Shown: positions 17,455 through 27,856, counted from the first letter of the stretch. The stretch is DNA of 64,000 bases from Sphingobium cloacae (GCF_002355855.1 NZ_AP017655.1:434001-498000); one strand, 5' to 3'. The notes: generated by a model from the letters alone, not told the origin. Program-made: numbers and translations.

Positions 17455-17774
17455 TGCCGCTTGAGACGCCCCTTGCACAACTCGCCGAGCACGCCGCCCA
17501 TGCGGCGAGCGTGCTGAAGCTGCTGGCCAATGAACAGCGTCTGCTGATCCTGTGCCGGCTGACCCAGGGCGAATTCTCCGTCGGGGAGATGGTGGAGTTG
17601 TGCGGGCAATCGCAATCCAGCGTGTCCCAGCATCTGGGGAAATTGCGAGAAGGGGGTCTGGTCAAGACCCGGCGCGAGGCGACGACGATCTACTACAGCC
17701 TTGCTGACAGCGACGTCCGCAAGTTGATCGACATGCTCTGCGATCGCTTCGGTCCCGGTGCTGGACAATCCTGA
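17451..17774 (+). CDS. ArsR/SmtB-family repressor, possible persulfide sensor
   Basis: Winged-helix regulator of 107 aa. The recognition region LCGQSQSSVSQHLGKLREGGLVKTRR and wing TTIYYSLAD are typical. Cys35 (LLILCRL) aligns with the first cysteine of the BigR/SqrR sulfide sensors; Cys97 (DMLCDRF) lies one helical turn before the position of their second cysteine. A third, Cys51, sits at the edge of the HTH. It is the fourth gene of the rightward arm, so autoregulation through the palindrome at 12790 is likely. Persulfide sensing is inferred; metal sensing cannot be excluded. Confidence 0.85.
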   Translation: MMPLETPLAQLAEHAAHAASVLKLLANEQRLLILCRLTQGEFSVGEMVELCGQSQSSVSQHLGKLREGGLVKTRREATTIYYSLADSDVRKLIDMLCDRFGPGAGQS

Positions 17775-17782
17775 GAAATCCG

Positions 17783-18409
17783 ATGCGACGCGCCGTCCTT
17801 CCGCTCCTGTCCATGGTCTCTCTCGGGGCTTGCGCCTCGAATGAGCCGCCGTCGGATCCGGCGGTGATGGTGCAGGAGGCACAAGCGCGCTCCGATATCC
17901 TGGCCGACCGCTTCCAGAAGGAATTATTGAGCGCGCTGACCGCCGCGATGGCGGCGGATGGTCCGCAAGGCGCGATCAGCGTCTGTTCGAGCATAGCGCC
18001 CGCGCTCGCCGCGCAGATCTCCGAGGAAAGCGGAGCGACCGTCCGGCGCACGGCGCTGCGCACGCGTAATCCCGCTGCCAGTCCTGACGCTACCGAACGC
18101 CGCGTCATGGAGAGCTGGGCCGCCGCGCCGTTTGGCGTCGACGGCAAGCCCAGGCGCTGGTCGGCGTATGAGGGCGGGCAATATCGCTATATGCGCGCCA
18201 TACCGACCATGCCCATGTGCCTCGCTTGCCATGGCGAGAATGTCGCCCCGGAGGTGATGGCGGCGATCCGCGCGCATTATCCCGCAGATCAGGCGACGGG
18301 TTTTGCTTCCGGCCAGCTTCGGGGCGCCTTTTCGATCCGGTGGGAGGAGGCAGCCCTGGCGCGTGCGATCAAAGGCGGGGAGGGCGCGCAGCGAGGTCTG
18401 CACCCATGA
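17783..18409 (+). CDS. DUF3365 (Tll0287-like) c-type haem lipoprotein
   Basis: Exported haem protein of 208 aa. The signal ends in a lipobox SLGAC, so it is probably membrane-anchored in the periplasm. One c-type haem site, M-C-L-A-C-H (CxxCH), lies near residue 150, preceded by the YEGGQYRYMRAIPT segment characteristic of DUF3365. It follows the ArsR gene by 8 bp and is the last gene of the rightward arm. A redox or sensing role in the sulfide locus is inferred. Confidence 0.85.
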   Translation: MRRAVLPLLSMVSLGACASNEPPSDPAVMVQEAQARSDILADRFQKELLSALTAAMAADGPQGAISVCSSIAPALAAQISEESGATVRRTALRTRNPAASPDATERRVMESWAAAPFGVDGKPRRWSAYEGGQYRYMRAIPTMPMCLACHGENVAPEVMAAIRAHYPADQATGFASGQLRGAFSIRWEEAALARAIKGGEGAQRGLHP

Positions 18410-18505
18410 CGATCTTGCGCGCGCTTGCGCTGGCCCGATTTTACAGCGCTGCGGCAGCTGTCGCCTACCGCTCAGCGGCGCCGTGATCGCCAGAGTGCTT
18501 TGCCA

Positions 18506-19054
18506 TCAGGTTCGGCCCGGCAGCATTCGGCGCAAGGTATCATCCTTGACGATGTAATGATGGAAGAGAGCGGCAAGGGCGTGAAAGCCGATCAGGAAAT
18601 ATCCGATGGTCCCGACTGTCTCGTGCCAATCCTTCATCTGTCCCGCCAGGGCTTTGCTCTGGCCGACAAGAGCCGGCAGTTCCAGACCGAAGAATGGAAT
18701 CGGCTTGCCCGACGCACTCAGGATCACCCAGCCCGCCAAGGGCATCGCCAGCATGAACGCGTAGAGTGCGAGATGCGTCGCATTGGCTAAAAGCGTCTGC
18801 CATGACGGCGGTTCCGGCGTGATCGGGGGGGTGCGCTGGCTGAGGCGTGCCAGCAGGCGGATGATCGCCAGCGCCAGAACGGTGAGTCCGAGTATGAAAT
18901 GCCAGGTTTTCAGCCCCTCGCGGATGTCGGTTCCCTTGGGATAGTTCTCCCGCAGGAGAATGGTAGCGTAAACGACCGAGATCAGCAGCACCATGAGCCA
19001 GTGCAGAGTGATCGACAGGGAAGAGAAGCGGTTACGGATATCGGTTGTACTCAT
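18506..19054 (-). CDS. cytochrome b561-type di-haem membrane protein
   Basis: Four-helix integral membrane cytochrome of 182 aa. Candidate haem ligands are the His residues in ITLHWLMVLL, LKTWHFILGL, ANATHLALYAF and IGFHALAALFHHYI. The ATG at 19054 is preceded by GGGAGG; an upstream ATG has no such signal. It converges with the DUF3365 gene with about 96 bp between them. It probably moves electrons between quinone and a periplasmic partner, which could be the neighbouring haem lipoprotein. Confidence 0.85.
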   Translation of the reverse strand: MSTTDIRNRFSSLSITLHWLMVLLISVVYATILLRENYPKGTDIREGLKTWHFILGLTVLALAIIRLLARLSQRTPPITPEPPSWQTLLANATHLALYAFMLAMPLAGWVILSASGKPIPFFGLELPALVGQSKALAGQMKDWHETVGTIGYFLIGFHALAALFHHYIVKDDTLRRMLPGRT

Positions 19055-19150
19055 GGCGAACCTCCCATCAATTTTCATATTGCCAGCGAGATGAGAAAAA
19101 TGCCTTGATCCTTCTCAAGAAGCTTTGCGCCGAACAACCGCAATAACCGG

Positions 19151-19456
19151 TCAGCTGCGCTTGCGGACAAATTCCGCACGAAGCACCAAACCTTTGATGC
19201 CTTCATACCGGCAGTCGATTTCCTGCGGGTCATCCGTGAGGCGGATCGACTTTATCAGCGTTCCCCGCCTCAGAGTCTGGCCGGCGCCCTTGACGACCAG
19301 ATCCTTGATCAACGTGACCTGGTCGCCGTCGGCAAGCAGGTTGCCCACGGCATCGCGGACTTCGATCCGGTCCGCGGTGGCGCGCCGTTCCTTCAGTTCG
19401 GATGCAGCCATCCATTCACCGGATTCTTCATCGTAGACATATTCATCTTCGCTCAT
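19151..19456 (-). CDS. PhnA/YjdM-family protein
   Basis: Protein of 101 aa with an acidic N-terminus (SEDEYVYDEESGEWMAASE) and the conserved C-terminal core V-R-D-A-V-G-N-L-L-A-D-G-D-Q-V-T-L-I-K-D-L-V-V-K-G of the alkylphosphonate-utilisation PhnA/YjdM domain. The usual N-terminal zinc-ribbon cysteines are absent, so it is a C-terminal-domain-only form. GGAG precedes the chosen ATG. No metabolic role is established for this domain. Confidence 0.75.
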   Translation of the reverse strand: MSEDEYVYDEESGEWMAASELKERRATADRIEVRDAVGNLLADGDQVTLIKDLVVKGAGQTLRRGTLIKSIRLTDDPQEIDCRYEGIKGLVLRAEFVRKRS

Positions 19457-19484
19457 GGAGTTCTCCATCGGTCAGGAATGTGCG

Positions 19485-20177
19485 TCAGGCACCGAACAGA
19501 TCGCGTTCAATCAGCCAGGCGCGCATTGCCAGCAATGCGGCGACGAGGGCAGCCACGGCAAAGGCTCTGGCGTCGAGCGTGATCCACGCAACAGCGCCTG
19601 CGAGCCCGCCAATAAGGAAGACCAGCCAAAAGGATGCATGCAAGCCAAGCTGGCGATAGTTCGCGTGATGCCGTCCGCCGGCCAATGCCTCCCCGAACCG
19701 CACGACCTGCGTGGAGGGCGAAATAGCCTCCTGCAGGTCGGGATCATCCCTCTCAAAAGTGCAATGAGCACTACCCATGGCCATCGCGATCAGCACGGCC
19801 GGGATGATCGCCAGATGCGAGAGGAATGTCAGATAGGCGGCGGCCAACGCGATTGCGGTACAAACGAGCGCGATTGTGCGCCGGTACCGGCCTAGCCAGT
19901 GCGTAATCAAGGTCGTGAGGACCACACCCCCCACGAAGCTGAAGATCATTCCGCCCACAAATTTCGTGATACCAAAGCCACCGGGAAGGCTCGTGCCCAG
20001 AACAGTGGCGTTGGCCTCGGGCGAGGCAAGGAAGACGTGCCCGAATGCCAGAAAGCCGGCTGCATTGATCGCGCCGGCAAGGGCCGCCAGCATGGCGGCC
20101 AGTTGGACCAGCGCGCGCTGCGCTCTGCCGATATCCAGGGAGCTGGGCCGTCTGCCTGTCCGATCCGGTTCGCTCAT
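19485..20177 (-). CDS. DUF1275 (YoaK-like) membrane protein
   Basis: Integral membrane protein of 230 aa with six predicted helices. The opening AALAGAINAAGFLAFGHVFLASPEANATVLG corresponds to the family's conserved first helix and T/N-G-N-region. Substrate and function are unknown. It lies 9 bp downstream of the thiolase gene and 28 bp upstream of the PhnA-like gene, so it is probably part of a leftward run from the thiolase. Confidence 0.8.
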   Translation of the reverse strand: MSEPDRTGRRPSSLDIGRAQRALVQLAAMLAALAGAINAAGFLAFGHVFLASPEANATVLGTSLPGGFGITKFVGGMIFSFVGGVVLTTLITHWLGRYRRTIALVCTAIALAAAYLTFLSHLAIIPAVLIAMAMGSAHCTFERDDPDLQEAISPSTQVVRFGEALAGGRHHANYRQLGLHASFWLVFLIGGLAGAVAWITLDARAFAVAALVAALLAMRAWLIERDLFGA

Positions 20178-20186
20178 GCTCGCCTC

Positions 20187-21383
20187 TTACGCATCCTGGC
20201 TCGGCAATCGCTCGATCACGAGTGCAATGCCTTGTCCGCCGCCAATGCACATGGTCACAAGCCCGTAGCGGCCGCCAATACGCTCGAGCTCGTAAAGCGC
20301 CTTGATGGTGATGATGGCGCCGGTTGCCCCGACGGGATGCCCAAGTCCAATGCCGCTGCCATTGGGATTGACCTTCTCGGGCGGGAAATCGAGCAGTTTG
20401 GCGACCGCGCAAGCCTGCGCGGCAAAAGCCTCGTTCGCCTCGATCACGTCGATGTCGTCAAGCGATAGTCCGGCCCGCTTGAGGGCGATGGGCACGGCTT
20501 CGACGGGACCGAGCCCCATCACTTCGGGGGCAACACCGGCATGTCCCCAGCTTACAACCCTGGCGCGGGGTGTCAGGCCGTGTCTCTCGGCGGCGGCGGC
20601 GGAAGCCAGCACCAGAGCCGCGCCAGCGTCGTTGATGCCGCTGGCGTTGCCCGCCGTTACGGTCCCGCCATCCTTGCGGAAGATGGGCGTGAGTGCGCCG
20701 AGGCCTTCGCTGGAAACGTCGGTGCGCACATGCTCGTCGGCCTCGAACATAAAGGTGCCGCTACGGCCCTTGACCTCGACGGAAACGATCTGCTCGCGAA
20801 AACGGTCTTCCTGCTGTGCTCTTGCTGCCCGGCGATGGCTTTCGGCCGCCAGCGCGTCCTGCTCGGCCCGGGTGATGCCATGACGTTCGGCAACGTTCTC
20901 GGCAGTGACCCCCATGTGACCTGCACCGAACGGATCGCTCAGCGTCGCGTTCATCGCGTCGATCATCATTTCATCGCCCATCCTGCGCCCCCAGCGCAGG
21001 CCCTTGAGAACGTGTGGGGATTGGCTCATGCTCTCGACACCGCCAGCAACGGCGATGTCACACTCGGCCAATGCGATCATTTGGGCGGCGGAAATAATCG
21101 CCTGCACACTCGATCCGCAAAGGCGGTTCAGGGTGAGCGCCGGGGTCCGATCGGGAATCCCCGCCGCGATAGCGGCAATTCGCGAGACATATGCATCGCT
21201 GGGTTCGCTTTGAATGACCTGGCCAAGGACAACATGCTCGACATGGCCTGGTTCGATTCCGGCCCGCTTGATGGCTTCGGCAATGACGATGCGGCCAAGC
21301 TCCCACGGCGCGACGTCCTTAAGGCTGCCTCCAAAATCCCCGATAGCGGTGCGCACACCCGACAGGATCACGACGTCGTTCAA
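20187..21383 (-). CDS. acetyl-CoA acetyltransferase / beta-ketothiolase
   Basis: Thiolase of 398 aa. It shows the acylation Cys in LNRLCGSSVQAI (about residue 90), GGVESMSQSPHV, the catalytic His in NPNGSGIGLGHPVGATGA, and the second active-site Cys in VTMCIGGGQGIAL. The start is TTG at 21381-21383, preceded by GGAAGGAAA and followed directly by the family N-terminus NDVVILSGVRTAIGDFGG; no in-frame ATG fits better. Degradative or biosynthetic (PHB) direction cannot be told; no phaB or phaC is in the window. Confidence 0.9.
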   Translation of the reverse strand: MNDVVILSGVRTAIGDFGGSLKDVAPWELGRIVIAEAIKRAGIEPGHVEHVVLGQVIQSEPSDAYVSRIAAIAAGIPDRTPALTLNRLCGSSVQAIISAAQMIALAECDIAVAGGVESMSQSPHVLKGLRWGRRMGDEMMIDAMNATLSDPFGAGHMGVTAENVAERHGITRAEQDALAAESHRRAARAQQEDRFREQIVSVEVKGRSGTFMFEADEHVRTDVSSEGLGALTPIFRKDGGTVTAGNASGINDAGAALVLASAAAAERHGLTPRARVVSWGHAGVAPEVMGLGPVEAVPIALKRAGLSLDDIDVIEANEAFAAQACAVAKLLDFPPEKVNPNGSGIGLGHPVGATGAIITIKALYELERIGGRYGLVTMCIGGGQGIALVIERLPSQDA

Positions 21384-21435
21384 ATTTCCTTCCTTTCGAC
21401 AATATGTTCGCCCGAACCGCAGCAGGGTGCGCCGA

Positions 21436-23112
21436 TCAGTGCGGCTGAGTTTTGGGCGCTTCGAGCAAGCTGACCGCGAGCGACTGGGCGCTGGCGAAGT
21501 CCGCGGCATAGAAAAGCTTGTCCGAACCAGCTTCCAGGTGAACGCGCGCAAGCATCGACTTCGGTTGCGGCTGCACGCCGGACAACACGACCGTTGCGCC
21601 GGCGACGCGCGCTTGTTCGATGAACTGTTCGAGCGCCTGGACGCCGCTTGCATCGAGCAGGGGAACGAGCCGCATGCGCAGGATGATGACTTTGGGCGAC
21701 TGACCGACGCGGCGCAGCGTATCGAGCAGTTCGCCTGCTACGCCGAAGAAGAACGGGCCGGTGATCCGGAACACCTCGACACCCTCCGGCAACGCGTCGC
21801 GCTGGTGAACGTCTTCGGAATCGAGATCGATGTCCTGCCGGCCGCTGCTGTCGACCTCGACAGCCTCGCTCATGCGGGCCATGAAGAGGAGCGAGGCCAG
21901 AGTTACGCCGACGCCGATTGCGACGGTGAGATCCACCAGTACCGTCAGGCCGAATGTCAGTAGCAGCACGGCCCGGTCGCTGTTGGGCATGTGCAGCAAG
22001 GCAATGAACCGCTCATATTCACTCATGCCCCAGGCGACCATGAACAGGATCGCGGCAAGCGCGGCCATGGGTACGAATGCCATCAGGTCCGTGGCGAACA
22101 GGATGAACAGAAGAAGGAACACGGCATGCATGATTCCGGCAACCGGGGTTCTGGCCCCGGAGCGGATATTGGTGGCGGTACGCGCAATCGCGCCCGTCGC
22201 GGGTAGCCCACCGAACAGGGCGGATCCGATATTGGCGACGCCCTGGCCGATCAATTCCTGGTTGGAGCGATGCCGCGTTCCGGCCATGCCATCGGCGACG
22301 ACGGCCGACAGCAGGGCTTCGATGCCGGCGAGAAATGCAATGGTGAATGCCGAAGGCATCACCGCATTGATCTTGGCGAAGGTGAATTCCGGCAGGGACG
22401 GCATCGGCAGGCCGGAAGGAATGTCCGGGAAGCGGGAGCCGATAGTGTCGACCGGGAGCTTGAGCAGAGCGACGGCGAGGGAACTTACCACGACCGCGAT
22501 CAGGAACCCGGGCAGTCTGGGCGCGAGTTTGCGCAGCACGATGATGGTCGCAAGTGCTCCGACCCCGACGCCTAGAGTTGCCCAACTGGTGCTCGGCAGA
22601 GCGGCGAGATAGGACTGCCATTTGGGCAGGAACTCAGCCGGGACCTCGGTCATCGAGAGCCCGAGGAAGTCCTTCACCTGACTCGAGGCAATGATAACGG
22701 CGATCCCCGCGGTGAATCCGGTGACGACCGGATGGGGGATGAATTTGATCATCTGCCCGAGGCGAAACGCACCGGCGGCAATGAGGATGATGCCTGCCAG
22801 GAGCGTCGCGATCAGCAGCCCATCATAGCCGTGCTGGGCGATAACATTGAAAATGACGACGACAAAGGCGCCCGTGGGTCCGCCGACCTGGACCCGCGAT
22901 CCGCCGAGCGCGGAAATCAGGAACCCCGCCACCACGGCCGTGACAAGCCCCTTGTCGGGAGAAGCGCCGCTGGCGATGCCCAGGGCCATGGCAAGAGGCA
23001 GCGCGACGATCGCGACCGTCAGGCCCGCTATGGCGTCGGCGCGGAAGGTCTGAGCGGTGTACCCTTCGCGCAAGGTCGTGATGAGCTTGGGCGTATAGGC
23101 TTTCGCGCTCAC
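21436..23112 (-). CDS. SulP-family inorganic anion transporter
   Basis: Membrane transporter of 558 aa with an N-terminal membrane domain (FRADAIAGLTVAIVALPLAMALGIASG) and a C-terminal STAS domain (VEVFRITGPFFFGVAGELLDTL then VIILRMRLVPLLDASGVQAL). SulP proteins carry sulfate, bicarbonate or dicarboxylates; the substrate is undecided. It starts with GTG overlapping the stop of the Xre regulator by four bases, so the two are one unit. Confidence 0.9.
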   Translation of the reverse strand: MSAKAYTPKLITTLREGYTAQTFRADAIAGLTVAIVALPLAMALGIASGASPDKGLVTAVVAGFLISALGGSRVQVGGPTGAFVVVIFNVIAQHGYDGLLIATLLAGIILIAAGAFRLGQMIKFIPHPVVTGFTAGIAVIIASSQVKDFLGLSMTEVPAEFLPKWQSYLAALPSTSWATLGVGVGALATIIVLRKLAPRLPGFLIAVVVSSLAVALLKLPVDTIGSRFPDIPSGLPMPSLPEFTFAKINAVMPSAFTIAFLAGIEALLSAVVADGMAGTRHRSNQELIGQGVANIGSALFGGLPATGAIARTATNIRSGARTPVAGIMHAVFLLLFILFATDLMAFVPMAALAAILFMVAWGMSEYERFIALLHMPNSDRAVLLLTFGLTVLVDLTVAIGVGVTLASLLFMARMSEAVEVDSSGRQDIDLDSEDVHQRDALPEGVEVFRITGPFFFGVAGELLDTLRRVGQSPKVIILRMRLVPLLDASGVQALEQFIEQARVAGATVVLSGVQPQPKSMLARVHLEAGSDKLFYAADFASAQSLAVSLLEAPKTQPH

Positions 23113-23423
23113 CTGACCGGTTCCTCCGCCTTGTCATAGAGAAGCGACTGCCCCTGGCCGCCGGACTTTCCCGCGGTCGTTTCGCGCAGACGCACACCGC
23201 GGCCCACGCCCGTGCTGGGCGCATTCTCGCCCAGCAGTTCGATGCCTGCGCCTTCCAGCGCGGTGATCACCTTGACCAGCGTGTCGACCACACCGCGCAC
23301 TTGGCCATCGGATGATTCCATGCGCTGGATGGTCGGCAGGGAGAGGCCGGCCAGCGCGGCGAGCTGGCGTTGATCAAGTCCGAGGAGGGCGCGCGCGGCG
23401 CGCATTTGCTGCGACGTGATCAT
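23109..23423 (-). CDS. Xre-family helix-turn-helix regulator of the SulP gene
   Basis: Small DNA-binding protein of 104 aa: HTH residues about 5-60 (QMRAARALLGLDQRQLAALAGLSLPTIQRME), then a short domain with LEGAGIELLGE, a pattern common in phage-repressor-like proteins linked to SulP transporters. GGAG precedes the ATG. It is coupled to the transporter (GTGA overlap) and a 17-bp palindrome lies just upstream, suggesting autoregulation. Confidence 0.85.
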   Translation of the reverse strand: MITSQQMRAARALLGLDQRQLAALAGLSLPTIQRMESSDGQVRGVVDTLVKVITALEGAGIELLGENAPSTGVGRGVRLRETTAGKSGGQGQSLLYDKAEEPVR

Positions 23424-23433
23424 GTTGGCTCCA

Positions 23434-23450
23434 TGATGTTTAATACATCA
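23434..23450. promoter_or_regulatory. 17-bp palindrome, candidate operator of the Xre regulator
   Basis: TGATGTTTAATACATCA reads the same on both strands apart from one mismatched pair around the centre. It lies 11 bp upstream of the Xre start codon, over the likely -10 region on the minus strand. The position fits an autorepressor site. Confidence 0.5.
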
Positions 23451-23485
23451 AATATCACTCTTAACAAATTAGGAGGGAGTTGTAT

Positions 23486-23602
23486 ATGTGCATTGTACCG
23501 GATAATCGATCACACGCGCTTTGTCGGGGTGAGGTATTTCCGCGTCTGAGAAAGCCGATGGTCTTGAGGGCTGCGACCTTCGAGCCTCCAGATCGGAGAT
23601 GA
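23486..23602 (+). CDS. small ORF upstream of pckA (38 aa, possible leader)
   Basis: ATG at 23486 lies 9 bp after a strong Shine-Dalgarno (AGGAGG, 23471-23476). The ORF encodes 38 residues beginning [15 protein letters not shown], with no recognisable domain, and stops at 23600-23602, four bases before the long pckA start. The strong ribosome site and tight spacing suggest a translated leader coupled to pckA. It could equally be chance within an untranslated leader. Confidence 0.35.
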   Translation: MCIVPDNRSHALCRGEVFPRLRKPMVLRAATFEPPDRR

Positions 23603-23606
23603 GCAA

Positions 23607-25401
<1,795 letters not shown>

Positions 25402-25409
<8 letters not shown>

Positions 25410-25893
25410 CCTCATCCGGTTCCCCTTTGACAAGTTTCACGAAAAGCCAGAATCCATGCCCGCTCATGAACAGGGATCGGTAACCGGCAAGCTTGTCTTG
25501 CCGGTCACAGGTTGGGCCGCGATCCTGCGCGGGTTGCGCGGGCGATGCCCCCGGTGCGGCGAGGCGCGCCTGTTCATGCGGTTCCTGAAACCGATCCCTC
25601 ATTGCCCGCAATGCGGCCAGGACTGGACGCATCAGCAAGCTGATGATTTCCCGGCCTATGTCTCGATCTTCGTGACGGGGCATCTGATGGCGCCGCTCAT
25701 TATCGCCGTGACCAGTCGCGCGGAAATGTCCGTGCCGATGTTGATGGCGATCCTGCTTCCGTTGGCGTTGCTCCTGATGGTCGGGCTGCTTCAGCCCGCC
25801 AAGGGAGCCATCATTGCCTTGCAGTGGTGGTTCGGCATGCATGGGTTTCGCAGGGAACGCCCGGGAGCAATTCCGGACGACGCCGATACATGA
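25402..25893 (+). CDS. DUF983 zinc-ribbon membrane protein
   Basis: Protein of 163 aa from the ATG overlapping the pckA stop by 8 bp, or 145 aa from the ATG at 25456. It carries two CxxC pairs ([10 protein letters not shown] and CPQCGQDW) that form a small zinc ribbon, then two membrane helices ([18 protein letters not shown] and [19 protein letters not shown]). This matches DUF983, whose function is unknown, though members are often near haem-copper oxidase genes. Its position directly after pckA suggests co-transcription. Confidence 0.75.
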
Positions 25894-25996
25894 TCTTCAG
25901 CTTCGGCCGTGGCCAGTCTCGAGATTGACCAGGGTATGAGGCTGTCGGGCCGATGCGCGACTTCTCAAATTCAACTTTTTGCCGGAGAACTTTGTC

Positions 25997-27172
25997 TTGC
26001 CTCAGAGCAAAGTCCTGACGCGTTACGTGAACGCCATTTCAACGGGTCAGCTGCGCCCTGACGACGCCCAGCGGCAGGTCGCTCTGCGTTTCGGCAAGGC
26101 GGTTGCGGAATTGGAAGCACAGGCGCGCCGTCAGGGCCTCCTGTCGCGTTTCGTCAGGCGCAAACCCGATCCCGTGCGGGGAGTCTATCTCTGGGGAGGG
26201 GTCGGCCGCGGCAAATCGATGCTGATGGATCTCTTCTTCGACTGCGTCGAGATCGCCGGGAAACGGCGCGTCCACTTCCACGAGTTCATGCAGGAGGTGC
26301 ATGACCGGCTACGCTCCGAACGCGCCAAGGAGACCGGCGATCCGATATTGCCGGTCGCCGATGCCATCGCGGCCGAAGCGCGGCTGATCGCCTTCGACGA
26401 AATGATCGTAACCAATTCGGCTGACGCGATGATCCTGTCGAGGCTGTTTACCCGGATCATCGGACATGGCGTTACCGTGGTCGCTACATCCAACCGGCCG
26501 CCTCAGGACCTCTACAAGAACGGCCTCAACCGCGAACATTTTCTGCCATTCATCGCGCTCCTCAAGGATCGGCTCGATGTGCTCACCCTGGATGGGCCGA
26601 CTGACTATCGCATGCAGCGCCTTGGAGGGTTCCAGACCTGGCACGTGCCCAATGGCGATGCGGCGACGGAAGCCCTGAGCCGGGCGTTCTTCCGGTTGAC
26701 CGATTTTCCGGTCGAGGACCGGGAGCATGTTCCCTCCGAAACACTGGCAATCAAGGGCGGACGAGAACTGTTCGTGCCCAAGTCGCTGAAAGGCGTGGCC
26801 GTCTTCTCATTCAAGCGGCTATGCGGCGAACCGCGCGGCATTCCCGATTATCTTGCATTGGCCTACCGCTATCACACCGTGATCCTGGTCGGGATCCCCG
26901 TTCTCGACGCAAACCGGAAATCGGAAGCGGCGCGATTCAAGACACTGATCGACGCCTTCTATGAAAATGGCGTCAAGCTGCTGGCTTCCGCCGATCGCGA
27001 ACCCGACGCGCTGTATTGCGCGGCAGACGACGCCTTCGAGTTCGAGCGGACGATCTCGCGCCTCAACGAAATGGGATCGCAGGACTATCTCGCCCGCGGT
27101 CATGGAGTGAGCGACGAGGTCGCGCTCGCCGAGGTTCAGCGTCCATCGAGAACACAAAGGCTTATGGAATGA
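25997..27172 (+). CDS. zapE: AFG1-like ATPase / cell-division protein ZapE
   Basis: P-loop ATPase of about 391 aa. Walker A is GGVGRGKSMLMDLFF, followed by VHFHEFMQEVHDRL, Walker B LIAFDEMIVTN, and TSNRPPQDLYKNGLNREHFLPFI, all typical of AFG1/ZapE. The TTG at 25997 has GGAG nine bases upstream; a TTG at 25979 is in frame but without a site. In E. coli ZapE acts at the division ring in low oxygen or heat. Its stop overlaps a 44-codon gene by ATGA. Confidence 0.85.
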   Translation: MPQSKVLTRYVNAISTGQLRPDDAQRQVALRFGKAVAELEAQARRQGLLSRFVRRKPDPVRGVYLWGGVGRGKSMLMDLFFDCVEIAGKRRVHFHEFMQEVHDRLRSERAKETGDPILPVADAIAAEARLIAFDEMIVTNSADAMILSRLFTRIIGHGVTVVATSNRPPQDLYKNGLNREHFLPFIALLKDRLDVLTLDGPTDYRMQRLGGFQTWHVPNGDAATEALSRAFFRLTDFPVEDREHVPSETLAIKGGRELFVPKSLKGVAVFSFKRLCGEPRGIPDYLALAYRYHTVILVGIPVLDANRKSEAARFKTLIDAFYENGVKLLASADREPDALYCAADDAFEFERTISRLNEMGSQDYLARGHGVSDEVALAEVQRPSRTQRLME

Positions 27173-27303
27173 TTCCGAAACCGGATCTCAAGCCGGCAGT
27201 CCGAAACAGCGATGTCTATCTGAACAGACGTGATGTGTGCCTCGCCGAGGCGAAGGAAATGTACGAGAAAGCGCAGCTGTTCGAGGAACGCCAAAGGCGC
27301 TGA
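27169..27303 (+). CDS. small coupled protein of unknown function (44 aa)
   Basis: Starts in an ATGA overlap with zapE and encodes MIPKPDLKPAVRNSDVYLNR followed by a charged amphipathic helix (LAEAKEMYEKAQLFEERQRR). No family recognised. The overlap, the lack of rare codons and the helical composition argue that it is translated. A binding partner or regulator of ZapE is conceivable but only from position. Confidence 0.55.
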   Translation: MIPKPDLKPAVRNSDVYLNRRDVCLAEAKEMYEKAQLFEERQRR

Positions 27304-27405
27304 CGCCGACAGGTCATGCCTCGCGCCCTCTGTCGATGCCATCCACCGTCGATTACGGATCCCAAAAGCAGCCTGTGCCTGAGTGATCGCGATTGAGGGA
27401 GGCCG

Positions 27406-27822
27406 TCACGAACGGCGATCGCGTTCCCGCTCCAGGCATTGCCTGAAAGCTGGAAGGTGGCGCTCGCGCGAGGCGGCCTGCAGGTTTTCCATCACCTGGC
27501 GCGCCGCGGGGTCGTCGACCATCGGGATCAGCCGGTCGTAAAGCGCGATATTCTCGATCTCGCCCTGGACCGCGCTTTCGCAAGCCTGCGCGAGAGAAGC
27601 TGGTGCCGCCACTTTCCCCGTCCATGGATCGGGCGGTACGTCGATGCCCAGCCGGGCAAGCTGGCGCTCAAGTGCGGCGGCATGGCGCTGTTCGGCCTCT
27701 ATGATGTTGGAAAAGGGCCGGACAGGGCCGAACTTTTCGATCACGGCGGCATAGGTCGCCTCCGCCTTCCGCTCGTCTTCGAGCGCATCGAGGAGGATGT
27801 TTGCCAGCTTTGACGTAGCCAA
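27406..27822 (-). CDS. ferritin-like / rubrerythrin-type domain protein
   Basis: Four-helix protein of 138 aa. The pairs LEDERKAEATYAAVI, IIEAEQRHAAALERQL, AVQGEIENIALYDRLI and LQAASRERHLPAFRQCL supply the E-x6-Y, E-x2-H, E and E-R-H-L positions of a di-iron ferritin-like site (DUF2202-type). It starts with TTG after AAAGGA. It lies 85 bp downstream of dps, beyond a hairpin, so may be partly separate. Iron or peroxide handling is the likely role. Confidence 0.75.
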   Translation of the reverse strand: MATSKLANILLDALEDERKAEATYAAVIEKFGPVRPFSNIIEAEQRHAAALERQLARLGIDVPPDPWTGKVAAPASLAQACESAVQGEIENIALYDRLIPMVDDPAARQVMENLQAASRERHLPAFRQCLERERDRRS

Positions 27823-27856
27823 GGTCTCGTCCTTTCAATGGCGGCAGTTCGCTAAC

